NCBI GenBank assembly: GCA_002292345.1
Contig: DBBT01000091.1
Coordinates: forward strand, 1-42,571
Source: Opitutia bacterium UBA977
GTDB lineage: Bacteria; Verrucomicrobiota; Verrucomicrobiia; Opitutales; Coraliomargaritaceae
DNA: 42,571 nt
Direction: 5' to 3'
Shown here one piece after another: positions 33,316 through 42,571 of the stretch. Each line of letters starts with the position of its first letter. Positions within the stretch are counted from its first letter, which is position 1. The notes beneath the pieces are model-generated. The model made no database searches. It was not told the origin of the DNA and was given only the letters and a program-made list of their open reading frames with translations. The position numbers and the translations under genes are program-made.

Positions 33316-36300
33316 ATGCCAAAACGCACCGATATTCAAAAAATTCTTATCATTGGTTCCGGCCCGATAGTCATTGGCCAAGCCTGTGAATTCGACTATT
33401 CAGGCACTCAAGCCTGTAAAGCGCTGCGCGAAGAAGGCTACAAGGTAGTCCTCGTTAACAGCAATCCAGCGACCATCATGACGGATCCAGAGTTCGCCGA
33501 TGTGACTTATATTGAGCCTCTTACGGTTGATGCGCTAGAGAAGATCATCGACAAGGAGCGACCCGACGCCCTGCTGCCGACACTTGGCGGTCAGACTGGG
33601 CTGAATCTTTCGATGAATCTGCATGATGCTGGCATTCTTAAGAAGTATGGCGTCGAAATGATCGGCGCGAAGCCAGAAGCTATCATTAAGGGCGAGGCGC
33701 GTGACATCTTTAAGCAAGCCATGGTTAAGATCGGCCTCGACGTTGCCAAGTCGGAAACGGTGCACACGCTGGCCGAAGCGATCGAAGCTGCGGAGAAGAC
33801 TATCGGCGACTTCCCGATTATCATTCGCCCCAGCTTTACGCTGGGTGGTTCTGGTGGCGGCATCGCTTACAACCGCGAAGAATACGAGAAGATGGTGCAA
33901 AACGGTCTCGATCTATCTCCTACCACTGAAGTGCTTGTTGAAGAGTGCCTTCTGGGCTGGAAAGAATACGAAATGGAAATTATGCGCGACCACAAGGATC
34001 AGTGCGTGGTAATCTGTTCGATTGAAAACTTTGACCCAATGGGCGTCCACACTGGCGACTCTATTACTGTCGCTCCTGCAATGACGCTGACCGACAAGGA
34101 ATATCAGCTCATGCGCGACGCATCCTTCGCGTGTATTCGCGAAGTCGGCGTTGAAACTGGTGGCTCTAATATTCAATTTTCAGTCAACCCAGCCAATGGC
34201 CGCATGGTCGTGATCGAGATGAACCCACGCGTCTCTCGCAGTTCCGCTCTCGCATCCAAGGCCACAGGCTTCCCGATCGCTAAGATCGCAGCGAAACTTG
34301 CAGTCGGTTACAGTCTCGATGAACTTAAGAACGACATCACCCAGAAGACACCGGCCAGCTTTGAGCCGACAATCGACTATGTCGTCACAAAGATCCCGCG
34401 TTTCACCTTCGAGAAGTTCCCTGGCGCGGACACCACCTTGACTTCTGCAATGAAGTCTGTCGGTGAAGCGATGGCAATCGGCCGCACCTTCAAGGAATCG
34501 TTCCAAAAAGCGTTACGCTCACTCGAAATCGGCGCAAAAGGGTTTGTTGGCCCAGCTAAGTTCGAAGAAAAGATCACCGACATGCAGGCAGTGCGCCAAG
34601 GCATCGCGATCCCAACTTGCGAACGTGTTTTCTGGCTACGCCATGCATTTCTCAACGGCATGACGGATGAAGAAATCTTCGACACCTGCGCCCTCGATCC
34701 TTGGTTCATTCGTCAACTCCGTGAGCTGGTTGAAATCGAAGGCGACCTGCGCAAGAGCAGTCTAGCAAAGCTCGATGCTGAGCTCATGAAGACTTCCAAG
34801 GAAGCAGGCTTTAGCGATGCATTGATTGCCGACCTAGTTCACTCCAACCGCCAAGCCGTGCGCAAGCGCCGCGAAAAGCTCGGCGTGCTGACTAACTTCC
34901 GCCTAGTTGATACTTGCGCGGCTGAATTCGAAGCATTCACACCTTACTATTACTCCTCTTACGGTTCAGAAAACGAAATCGTCAAGAGCGACAAGAAGAA
35001 GATTATGATCCTCGGTGGTGGCCCGAATCGTATCGGGCAAGGCATCGAGTTTGACTACTGCTGCGTGCACGCCTCTTTCGCACTTCGCGATGCAGGTTTC
35101 GAAACCATCATGGTCAACTCGAACCCGGAAACTGTTTCGACTGACTACGATACATCCGACAAGCTGTTCTTCGAACCACTCACTCTCGAAGACGTCCTCG
35201 AAATTTATACCCAGTCCGGCTGTGACGGCGTGATCGTTCAATTCGGTGGTCAAACACCACTGAATCTCGCAACCGAACTCGAAGCACACGGCGTCAACAT
35301 CATTGGCACATCGCCTTCGATGATCGATGCAGCAGAGGACCGGAAGCTGTTTCGCGACATTCTCGACCGAGTCGGCCTCAAACAACCAGAGAACCGTATT
35401 GCCAATTCTCTGGAAGAGGCCTACGAACTCGCCGGTGAGATTGGCTTCCCGATCCTGCTCCGCCCTTCCTTTGTTCTTGGCGGACGCGGCATGTTTATTG
35501 TCTATGATATGGCCGAAATGAAGACGATCGTCCGCGAAGTCTTCGACGTCGCACCTGGCACTCCAGTGCTACTCGACAAGTTCCTTGAAGATGCTTACGA
35601 GCTCGACGTGGACTGCATCTCAGACGGTGAAAAAACAGTGATCGGCGGCATGCTGCAACATGTCGAATTCGCAGGGGTGCACTCTGGCGATGCGACCATG
35701 GTCATGCCTCCGCACACGCTCTCAGCAGAGATACTCGATACCGTCCGCGAAGCCACTTACGCGCTCGCGAAAGAGCTCGAAGTAGTCGGCCTGATGAACG
35801 TGCAATACGCGATCAAGGACGACGAGCTTTACATCATTGAAGTCAACCCACGTGCCTCGCGCACCGTGCCATTCGTCTCCAAGGCGATCGGTGTGCCACT
35901 GGCGAAGCTCGCTGCCCGTATCATGGCAGGCGAAAAGCTCACAGACCTCGGCTTCACCAAAGAAATCATTCCTCCATACTGGGCAGTCAAAGAATCCGTG
36001 TTCCCATTCAACCGCTTCCCAGGCGCTCCGGTCATGTTAAGTCCAGAAATGCGCTCGACTGGCGAAGTCATGGGGCTGGATAAGGATCTCGGGGTTGCTT
36101 TTGCAAAATCACAAATGGCGGCTAAGCCTGCACTGCCCGACTCGGGCGACGTTTTTATCAGCGTAAAAGACGACGACAAAGAGCGCGCCATCAAAATCGC
36201 CCGCGGACTCAGCGAACTCGGCTTCGGTATTATCGCCACCGCTGGCACTGGTAAGCTCTTCAAAGCCAACGGCATTGATATGAAGCACGTCTGCCGACTG

Positions 36301-36552
36301 AGCGAAGGTCGCCCGAACGTGATAGATTTGATTAAGAATAATAAGGTCTCACTAATCGTCAACACGCCTCAAGGCACCGTCCCTCGCCAAAACGAGAATA
36401 TGATCCGCACCGAAGCGGTGAAGCACAACATCTGTATTATGACGACGATCTCGGCAGCTTCTGCAGCAGTCGAAGGCATCAAATCACTTCGCGAAAAGGG
36501 CTACGAGGTTCGTTCAATTCAGTCTTACAGCCAAGAAGCCAATCCACGCTAA
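33316..36552 (+). CDS. carB: Carbamoyl-phosphate synthase large subunit
   Basis: A 1078-residue enzyme making carbamoyl phosphate from bicarbonate, ammonia (from CarA glutamine) and two ATP, for arginine and pyrimidine synthesis. I chose the ATG at 33316 ([21 protein letters not shown]) as in the family; an upstream start at 33280 adds 12 residues. The two homologous halves are plain: [17 protein letters not shown] with [12 protein letters not shown], and later [17 protein letters not shown] with [12 protein letters not shown]-terminal MGS-like allosteric domain starts near residue 950. Length is standard (E. coli 1073). carA is not in the window. No Shine-Dalgarno is visible. Confidence 0.97.
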   Translation: MPKRTDIQKILIIGSGPIVIGQACEFDYSGTQACKALREEGYKVVLVNSNPATIMTDPEFADVTYIEPLTVDALEKIIDKERPDALLPTLGGQTGLNLSMNLHDAGILKKYGVEMIGAKPEAIIKGEARDIFKQAMVKIGLDVAKSETVHTLAEAIEAAEKTIGDFPIIIRPSFTLGGSGGGIAYNREEYEKMVQNGLDLSPTTEVLVEECLLGWKEYEMEIMRDHKDQCVVICSIENFDPMGVHTGDSITVAPAMTLTDKEYQLMRDASFACIREVGVETGGSNIQFSVNPANGRMVVIEMNPRVSRSSALASKATGFPIAKIAAKLAVGYSLDELKNDITQKTPASFEPTIDYVVTKIPRFTFEKFPGADTTLTSAMKSVGEAMAIGRTFKESFQKALRSLEIGAKGFVGPAKFEEKITDMQAVRQGIAIPTCERVFWLRHAFLNGMTDEEIFDTCALDPWFIRQLRELVEIEGDLRKSSLAKLDAELMKTSKEAGFSDALIADLVHSNRQAVRKRREKLGVLTNFRLVDTCAAEFEAFTPYYYSSYGSENEIVKSDKKKIMILGGGPNRIGQGIEFDYCCVHASFALRDAGFETIMVNSNPETVSTDYDTSDKLFFEPLTLEDVLEIYTQSGCDGVIVQFGGQTPLNLATELEAHGVNIIGTSPSMIDAAEDRKLFRDILDRVGLKQPENRIANSLEEAYELAGEIGFPILLRPSFVLGGRGMFIVYDMAEMKTIVREVFDVAPGTPVLLDKFLEDAYELDVDCISDGEKTVIGGMLQHVEFAGVHSGDATMVMPPHTLSAEILDTVREATYALAKELEVVGLMNVQYAIKDDELYIIEVNPRASRTVPFVSKAIGVPLAKLAARIMAGEKLTDLGFTKEIIPPYWAVKESVFPFNRFPGAPVMLSPEMRSTGEVMGLDKDLGVAFAKSQMAAKPALPDSGDVFISVKDDDKERAIKIARGLSELGFGIIATAGTGKLFKANGIDMKHVCRLSEGRPNVIDLIKNNKVSLIVNTPQGTVPRQNENMIRTEAVKHNICIMTTISAASAAVEGIKSLREKGYEVRSIQSYSQEANPR

Positions 36553-36647
36553 CTTCGCCTCTATTCTTTATCTTGCTTGGACTCATTATCCCAACAGAAA
36601 CAGCAGAGTTTCATTACGATCAAGAGAACAAATAAAACGCTTCACAA

Positions 36648-37499
<852 letters not shown>

Positions 37500-37536
37500 G
37501 TACACTTTCCACTCCAAACACTACTTTCACTTTGTT

Positions 37537-38223
37537 ATGAATCACCCACCAAAAAAGAAATACAAAAATCCTCTCATGCCTGAAGACGACGTCATCGACG
37601 AGCGCCATCTCATCGACCTCGAAGACTCAGTAGATATCTCTTTCGAAGACCGCGTCAGCATCTACTGGATGGAGAACAAGAGTTTCCTGATTGGCTGTAT
37701 CACGGTGCTGCTACTGGTTGTCGCTGGTTACCAAAGCTTGCGCATCTTCAAGGACCGCTCAGAAATCGCGCTCCAAGCCGAATATGCAGAAGCCAACGCA
37801 AGTGAAGCGCTCGCAGACTTCGCCAAAGCCAACCGCAATAAAGCACTTGGCGGATTTGCCGCACTTAGCACCGCTGACGCCGCTTACTCTGCTGAAGAGT
37901 ACGAAAAAGCCCTCGAGTTCTACAATTTGGCCGCCGCCATACTTGAAGAGTCGACCCTCGCGGGGCGCGCCCAGCTCGGGCAAGCTTTCTCGCTCTACCA
38001 AAACGGCAGCACCGACGAAGGCCTCGCCAAGCTCAATGCCATTACTGCTGACAGTAGCCTAGCCGAAGGGGTTCGCGCCGAAGCCGCCTACCATCTCGCA
38101 GTCGAAGCCGACACCGCAGGTCGCAGCGCAGAATTTGAAAGCTTCGCAGCACAAATCAACGCCTCGCCACTGGCGGGCCAATGGCAACAGCGCCTCAGCT
38201 ACTACCAGCAACAAACACAGTAA
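37537..38223 (+). CDS. YfgM-like single-pass protein with TPR-type periplasmic domain
   Basis: A 228-residue protein: an acidic cytoplasmic start of about 50 residues, one membrane helix at about 50-67 (FLIGCITVLLLVVAGYQSL), then a periplasmic TPR-like domain with AAYSAEEYEKALEFYNLAA and RAQLGQAFSLYQNGSTDEGLAKL repeats. The order, size and final AAYHLAVEADTAGR..EF segment resemble YfgM/BamD-like tetratricopeptide proteins, which associate with the Sec translocon or envelope assembly. The exact role is not established here. It follows purU by 37 bases and ends in a strong terminator. Confidence 0.7.
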   Translation: MNHPPKKKYKNPLMPEDDVIDERHLIDLEDSVDISFEDRVSIYWMENKSFLIGCITVLLLVVAGYQSLRIFKDRSEIALQAEYAEANASEALADFAKANRNKALGGFAALSTADAAYSAEEYEKALEFYNLAAAILEESTLAGRAQLGQAFSLYQNGSTDEGLAKLNAITADSSLAEGVRAEAAYHLAVEADTAGRSAEFESFAAQINASPLAGQWQQRLSYYQQQTQ

Positions 38224-38250
38224 TTAGTCGCTCGTTAAACCGATTCTTCC

Positions 38251-38282
38251 AAACGCACAGGTATGCAAGCCTGTGCGTTTTT
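38251..38282 (+). terminator. Rho-independent terminator after the YfgM-like gene
   Basis: An 11-base perfect stem AAACGCACAGG (38251-38261) and CCTGTGCGTTT (38270-38280) around an 8-base loop, ending in a short T run. It closes the purU-to-YfgM-like transcript and separates it from eno. Confidence 0.9.
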
Positions 38283-38340
38283 GATGCCAACAGACAACAT
38301 CACAGATCCAAATTGAAATAGAACTCGCAAGGCTTATTGA

Positions 38341-39741
<1,401 letters not shown>

Positions 39742-39765
39742 GCGGCCCTTACATCGAATTACCAC

Positions 39766-39796
39766 AAAGCCCGACGGTTAGCCGTCGGGCTTTTTT
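39766..39796 (+). terminator. Rho-independent terminator after eno
   Basis: A 10-base GC-rich stem AGCCCGACGG and CCGTCGGGCT around a TTAG tetraloop, followed by six T. A classical intrinsic terminator 25 bases past the eno stop. Confidence 0.95.
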
Positions 39797-39975
39797 ATGG
39801 TCCATCGTCGATGAGTGGTTAAAGGAGCAATTGCGACTCGCGCTGCTATCGCGTTCAATTACCAAACAAACCCCCAATCAGCGACCCTTGCCACTCAACT
39901 GTAATGCTCGCCGCCGACAAATTGCTCGCTTCAATTTTCTAAATGCTTACTTGTTACTCATCATCCTTAGAAATC

Positions 39976-40395
39976 ATGACCTTAAAAGAAAAACAAGACG
40001 CGCTCGTCGAAGAGATCACTTTGATTCCCGACGCCTACGAACGCCTAGGCTATATCGTTGACCGCGGCAAAAAAGCTGCAGGGTTAACCGAAGACCTCCG
40101 CATTGATAGCTTCAAAATCGAAGGTTGCATGTCACAGCTCTGGGTGGTGCCGGCATTTAAGGATGGTTTGTGCTCGTTTCGCTCTGAGTCTGACTCAGCA
40201 ATTGTTAAAGGAATCGCTGAACTACTGTGCAACTTCTATAGCGATGCGAAGCCCGAAGAAATCATTGCTGCCGATGCTGAATTCCTCGGCGAAGTTGGTA
40301 TCACACAGCACCTTTCCCCAAATCGGCGTAATGGCTTGAGCCGTATCGTCGACTCGATCCAACGATTCGCACAATCCTGCTTGGCAGACTCGTAA
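39976..40395 (+). CDS. sufE: SufE family Fe-S assembly sulfur acceptor
   Basis: A 139-residue protein that accepts sulfur from the cysteine desulfurase SufS as a persulfide. The ATG at 39976 is chosen over an upstream in-frame one at 39943 because MTLKEKQDALVEE matches family starts and puts the persulfide cysteine at Cys51 (KIEGCMSQLW), the same number as in E. coli SufE. Other family marks are RLGYIVDRGKK, SESDSAIVKGIAELL and the ITQHLSPNRRNGLSRIV tail. No sufS or other suf gene is nearby. The downstream TatD-type gene is 54 bases away. Confidence 0.93.
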   Translation: MTLKEKQDALVEEITLIPDAYERLGYIVDRGKKAAGLTEDLRIDSFKIEGCMSQLWVVPAFKDGLCSFRSESDSAIVKGIAELLCNFYSDAKPEEIIAADAEFLGEVGITQHLSPNRRNGLSRIVDSIQRFAQSCLADS

Positions 40396-40413
40396 TCACA
40401 CAGAAGCGACACT

Positions 40414-40448
40414 CTCAGCGCTTCCCAGTTCCTGCCTCAAGTCTCAGC
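40414..40448 (+). repeat. CTCAGC...CCTCAAGT leader element before the TatD-type gene
   Basis: One unit (40414-40442, CTCAGCGCTTCCC ... CCTCAAGT) followed by the start of a second (CTCAGC, 40443-40448), one base before the ATG at 40450. Same orientation and position as the copies at 1, 11612 and 27365. Confidence 0.7.
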
Positions 40449-40449
40449 A

Positions 40450-41253
40450 ATGGCCGCCCCACTTTATGACGCACACGCTCATTTCGCCGCCCCAGCGTTA
40501 CAACAACACTGGCAGCAGATCAGTCATGACTTAGAGAAAATCGACCTGAAGTATGCCGTCGTCAACGGCACCTCTCCTGCCGATTGGCCCGCAGTTCTCC
40601 AACTCGCAAAATCAGAGCCACACATGATTCCCGCAATTGGCATGCACCCGTGGAAAGTGAACGATGCACCCTCTGACTGGCAGGCACAATTCCTGCAGGC
40701 GCTGAATCGCGGCGCGCGAGTCATTGGCGAGGTAGGCCTAGATAAATGGCGCGAAGGTTACGACCTTGAGCGTCAACAGACCGCTTTTCGCTGGCAACTT
40801 GCTCAAGCCACTGAACGCAATCTGCCAATCTCGATTCACTGCCTTAAAGCGATCGGCCCGCTAATAGAGACACTACGCGGCAAAACACTGCCCAAGCGCG
40901 GCTTTCACCTCCACGCCTATAATGGTCCGGTCGAATTGATCCCTGAGCTGGCTGAGCTTGGTGCCTATTTCTCATTCAACGCTGGACAACTTAGAACCGT
41001 AAAATCAAAAGCTCCTGGACGTATGTGCGCCGTACCAGCAGAGCGAATACTGATCGAAACCGATGCGCCCGATATGCTACCAGCAACGAGTCTGCGAAGC
41101 TTCGATCTTCCAAAGTATCCCCGCGGACACGCACTCGCACACCCGGCCACCCTAATTGATGGCTATACCGCCGTTGCGCACCTTCGCGCCGCACCGATCG
41201 AATCCCTAAGACAACAAGTCGCCAGCAATTTCGAACGCTATTTCCTTAGCTAG
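40450..41253 (+). CDS. TatD-family metal-dependent hydrolase
   Basis: A 267-residue TIM-barrel enzyme. LYDAHAHF gives the HxH metal pair, VIGEVGLDKW the bridging Glu, SIHCLKAIGP and FHLHAYNGP two further His ligands, and ILIETDAPDMLP the conserved Asp, so all the metal ligands of the TatD family are present. TatD proteins act as 3'-5' DNA exonucleases or related esterases in repair. The exact activity is inferred from the family. Start at the ATG at 40450, directly after the CTCAGC leader element. The DUF983 gene follows after 15 bases and is probably co-transcribed. Confidence 0.92.
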   Translation: MAAPLYDAHAHFAAPALQQHWQQISHDLEKIDLKYAVVNGTSPADWPAVLQLAKSEPHMIPAIGMHPWKVNDAPSDWQAQFLQALNRGARVIGEVGLDKWREGYDLERQQTAFRWQLAQATERNLPISIHCLKAIGPLIETLRGKTLPKRGFHLHAYNGPVELIPELAELGAYFSFNAGQLRTVKSKAPGRMCAVPAERILIETDAPDMLPATSLRSFDLPKYPRGHALAHPATLIDGYTAVAHLRAAPIESLRQQVASNFERYFLS

Positions 41254-41268
41254 ACGCCCCGATACGCC

Positions 41269-41721
41269 ATGGAAGATCTTCAACTTCAGCCAACCCCAAA
41301 CGTCACACGTCGCCAGTTACTAATGCGCGGTCTACACTGCCAATGCCCCAACTGCGGCCAGGCTAAGCTATTCAAAACTCGGCTGCGCATCCATCGTTAT
41401 TGTCCAAAGTGCGGCATGCGAATCGAACGGGGCGACGGTTACTATCTCGGCCCGCTTTGTATCAATTACGGAATCGCTGTCTTTACCGTTGTGTTGCCGA
41501 CTCTACTGCTGGGCTTCTTCGGTTACATTGCCATCAAGCTCGCTTTGGTAATTGCCTTCACCGGGGCTCTCTTACTGCCTCTGCGACTCTACCGCTTCAG
41601 TTGGAGTTGCTGGTTGATGGTTTACTACATCTGCCTACCTCACGAGCTACATGCCAACCGGACAGAAGATTGCGATGATCTTTCATTCGAGGAAGAGCGA
41701 CGCACGCGCACGAAGCAGTGA
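41269..41721 (+). CDS. DUF983 family membrane protein
   Basis: A 150-residue protein with an N-terminal zinc ribbon (CQCPNCGQAKLF and YCPKCGMRIERGDGYY) and two membrane helices at about residues 62-80 and 84-103, followed by PLRLYRFSWSCWLMVYYI. This is the DUF983 arrangement, where a ribbon precedes two helices. The function is not known; some members lie near cytochrome oxidase or cell-envelope genes. It lies 15 bases after the TatD-type gene, and its stop is 16 bases from that of the convergent mlaA. Confidence 0.85.
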   Translation: MEDLQLQPTPNVTRRQLLMRGLHCQCPNCGQAKLFKTRLRIHRYCPKCGMRIERGDGYYLGPLCINYGIAVFTVVLPTLLLGFFGYIAIKLALVIAFTGALLLPLRLYRFSWSCWLMVYYICLPHELHANRTEDCDDLSFEEERRTRTKQ

Positions 41722-41737
41722 ATAGATTCCAGCGCGA

Positions 41738-42502
41738 CTATTCCTCGATCATCGAACGGCGCTTTTGCGAATAGCCATTCTTCATCGAGCTGTAAGGATC
41801 AAGCGCTCCGCCCTTCATTTGCGTGTAAATACGCATCAAAGTCGGACTCTTCACCACAAACTCAGTGACTCCGAACGCAGTCTGTACTTCAGAGTCGCTA
41901 ATCACGCTATAAGGCTTTTTCAAAGGATTGATAGCTCGGTCTCCCAGAAAACCAAACATATCCCGCACATTTGAAGGCCCCAACAGAGGTAGCACCAGAT
42001 AAGGCCCCTCCCCGATCCCCCAGGATCCAAAGGCTTGCCCCATGTCTTCAGGCTGCAGCGGCTGCAGACTTTCAAAACGATCCGCGGCAGGAAACACACC
42101 AACGACGCCCAAGGTAGTATTCACAGCAAAACGCTCCGTCTCGAGCCATGCACCTTGCATGCGACCTTGTAGAAGGTTCCCGCCCAGACGCACTGGATAA
42201 CCTAAGTTCTTAAAAAAGTTCGAGGCCCCACGCTCCACAGGATCAGGAGTCACCTGCTGATAGCCCTTGGCGAGATGTTTCACCACGTTCATATAGATGA
42301 AGTCATTGAACTTAAACGTCAGTCGGTTGACTGACTCCAACGGGTCACAGACCACAGTCGGCTCTTCATCAATTTCGCCATACAGTTCTTCTTCGGTGAG
42401 GAAGTCATCCTCTGCCAATCCAGCACTTAGGCTCACGCATAAAATTAACCCGAATGCACAATACTGCAGAAACAAGCGTTTATAATGTGATTTTTTCTGC
42501 AT
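41738..42502 (-). CDS. mlaA: MlaA family outer-membrane lipid-asymmetry protein
   Basis: A 254-residue MlaA/VacJ protein, which removes misplaced phospholipids from the outer leaflet for return by the Mla pathway. CDPLESVNRLTFKFNDFIYM, ERGASNFFKNLGYPV, GGNLLQG, FAVNTTLGVVGVFPAAD and FGSWGIGEGPYLVLPLLGPS are classic. The signal peptide has no good lipobox: Cys22 is preceded by LIL rather than a small residue, and cleavage after SAGLA looks likelier, so it may not be lipidated. A Shine-Dalgarno AGGAGA lies about 7 bases before the ATG, one of the few clear ones in the window. The other Mla genes are not in the window. Confidence 0.92.
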   Translation of the reverse strand: MQKKSHYKRLFLQYCAFGLILCVSLSAGLAEDDFLTEEELYGEIDEEPTVVCDPLESVNRLTFKFNDFIYMNVVKHLAKGYQQVTPDPVERGASNFFKNLGYPVRLGGNLLQGRMQGAWLETERFAVNTTLGVVGVFPAADRFESLQPLQPEDMGQAFGSWGIGEGPYLVLPLLGPSNVRDMFGFLGDRAINPLKKPYSVISDSEVQTAFGVTEFVVKSPTLMRIYTQMKGGALDPYSSMKNGYSQKRRSMIEE

Positions 42503-42571
42503 CTAATTTCTCCTGTTCTAAAAGTTTTTCTAATTTTTTAATTAATAGTGCGCCATTTTCTTTACGAAAGT
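42503..42571. other. Upstream region of mlaA at window end
   Basis: An AT-rich stretch holding the Shine-Dalgarno of mlaA and probably its promoter; no gene can be supported before the window ends. Confidence 0.4.

Overview
The window (about 42.6 kb, moderately GC-rich) looks like ordinary chromosome of a free-living Gram-negative bacterium. I infer Verrucomicrobiota, probably Opitutales/Puniceicoccales-like. The grounds are the mix of an outer-membrane MlaA, SHD1-like and C39/papain-like secreted proteins, a coiled-coil membrane protein starting MNKTLMLVICDFLLLSM, KDG/KDPG sugar-acid genes, and start codons that mostly lack a Shine-Dalgarno. This placement rests on remembered family look, not on a search. 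There are no rRNA genes, recognisable tRNAs, CRISPR arrays, phage genes or transposases.

Layout. 1-8990: an EamA transporter, leuB, a frameshifted GxxExxY gene between 32-bp inverted repeats, alaS, a LysM/NUDIX pair on the minus strand, a TVP38-type membrane protein and xseA. 9224-14944: a membrane-anchored protein with a GspB-like tail and a small lipoprotein (ending in a terminator), a PfkB kinase, proA, rlmN and radC. 14953-20113: a methyltransferase, a two-gene membrane module (15825-19121), and an ArsR-methyltransferase fusion. 20198-23988: eda and kdgK (2-keto-3-deoxygluconate to pyruvate plus glyceraldehyde-3-phosphate), the remnant of an AraC regulator, a spermidine-synthase-like protein and an RluA pseudouridine synthase. 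24272-29166: a secreted papain/C39-like protein behind a palindrome, a PatB-type C-S lyase, an S4 RNA-binding protein, a methyltransferase-like protein and rsgA. 29245-33047: a three-gene minus-strand operon of envelope proteins (TPR-like, Ser/Gly-rich, small secreted) and a secreted esterase. 33316-42502: carB, purU, a YfgM-like protein, eno, sufE, a TatD-family hydrolase, a DUF983 protein and mlaA.

Most promising for novelty is the 15825-19121 pair. The first protein ends in a MotA/TolQ/ExbB-like helix pair. The second starts with a single helix carrying one Asp (Asp11), as in MotB/TolR/ExbD, and continues into a coiled coil of about 240 residues and a trypsin-like C-terminal domain. I read it as a possible undescribed proton-driven 5:2-type motor. 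Also notable are a recurring CTCAGC...CCTCAAGT leader element placed directly before several unrelated start codons, and the inverted-repeat-bounded GxxExxY cassette.
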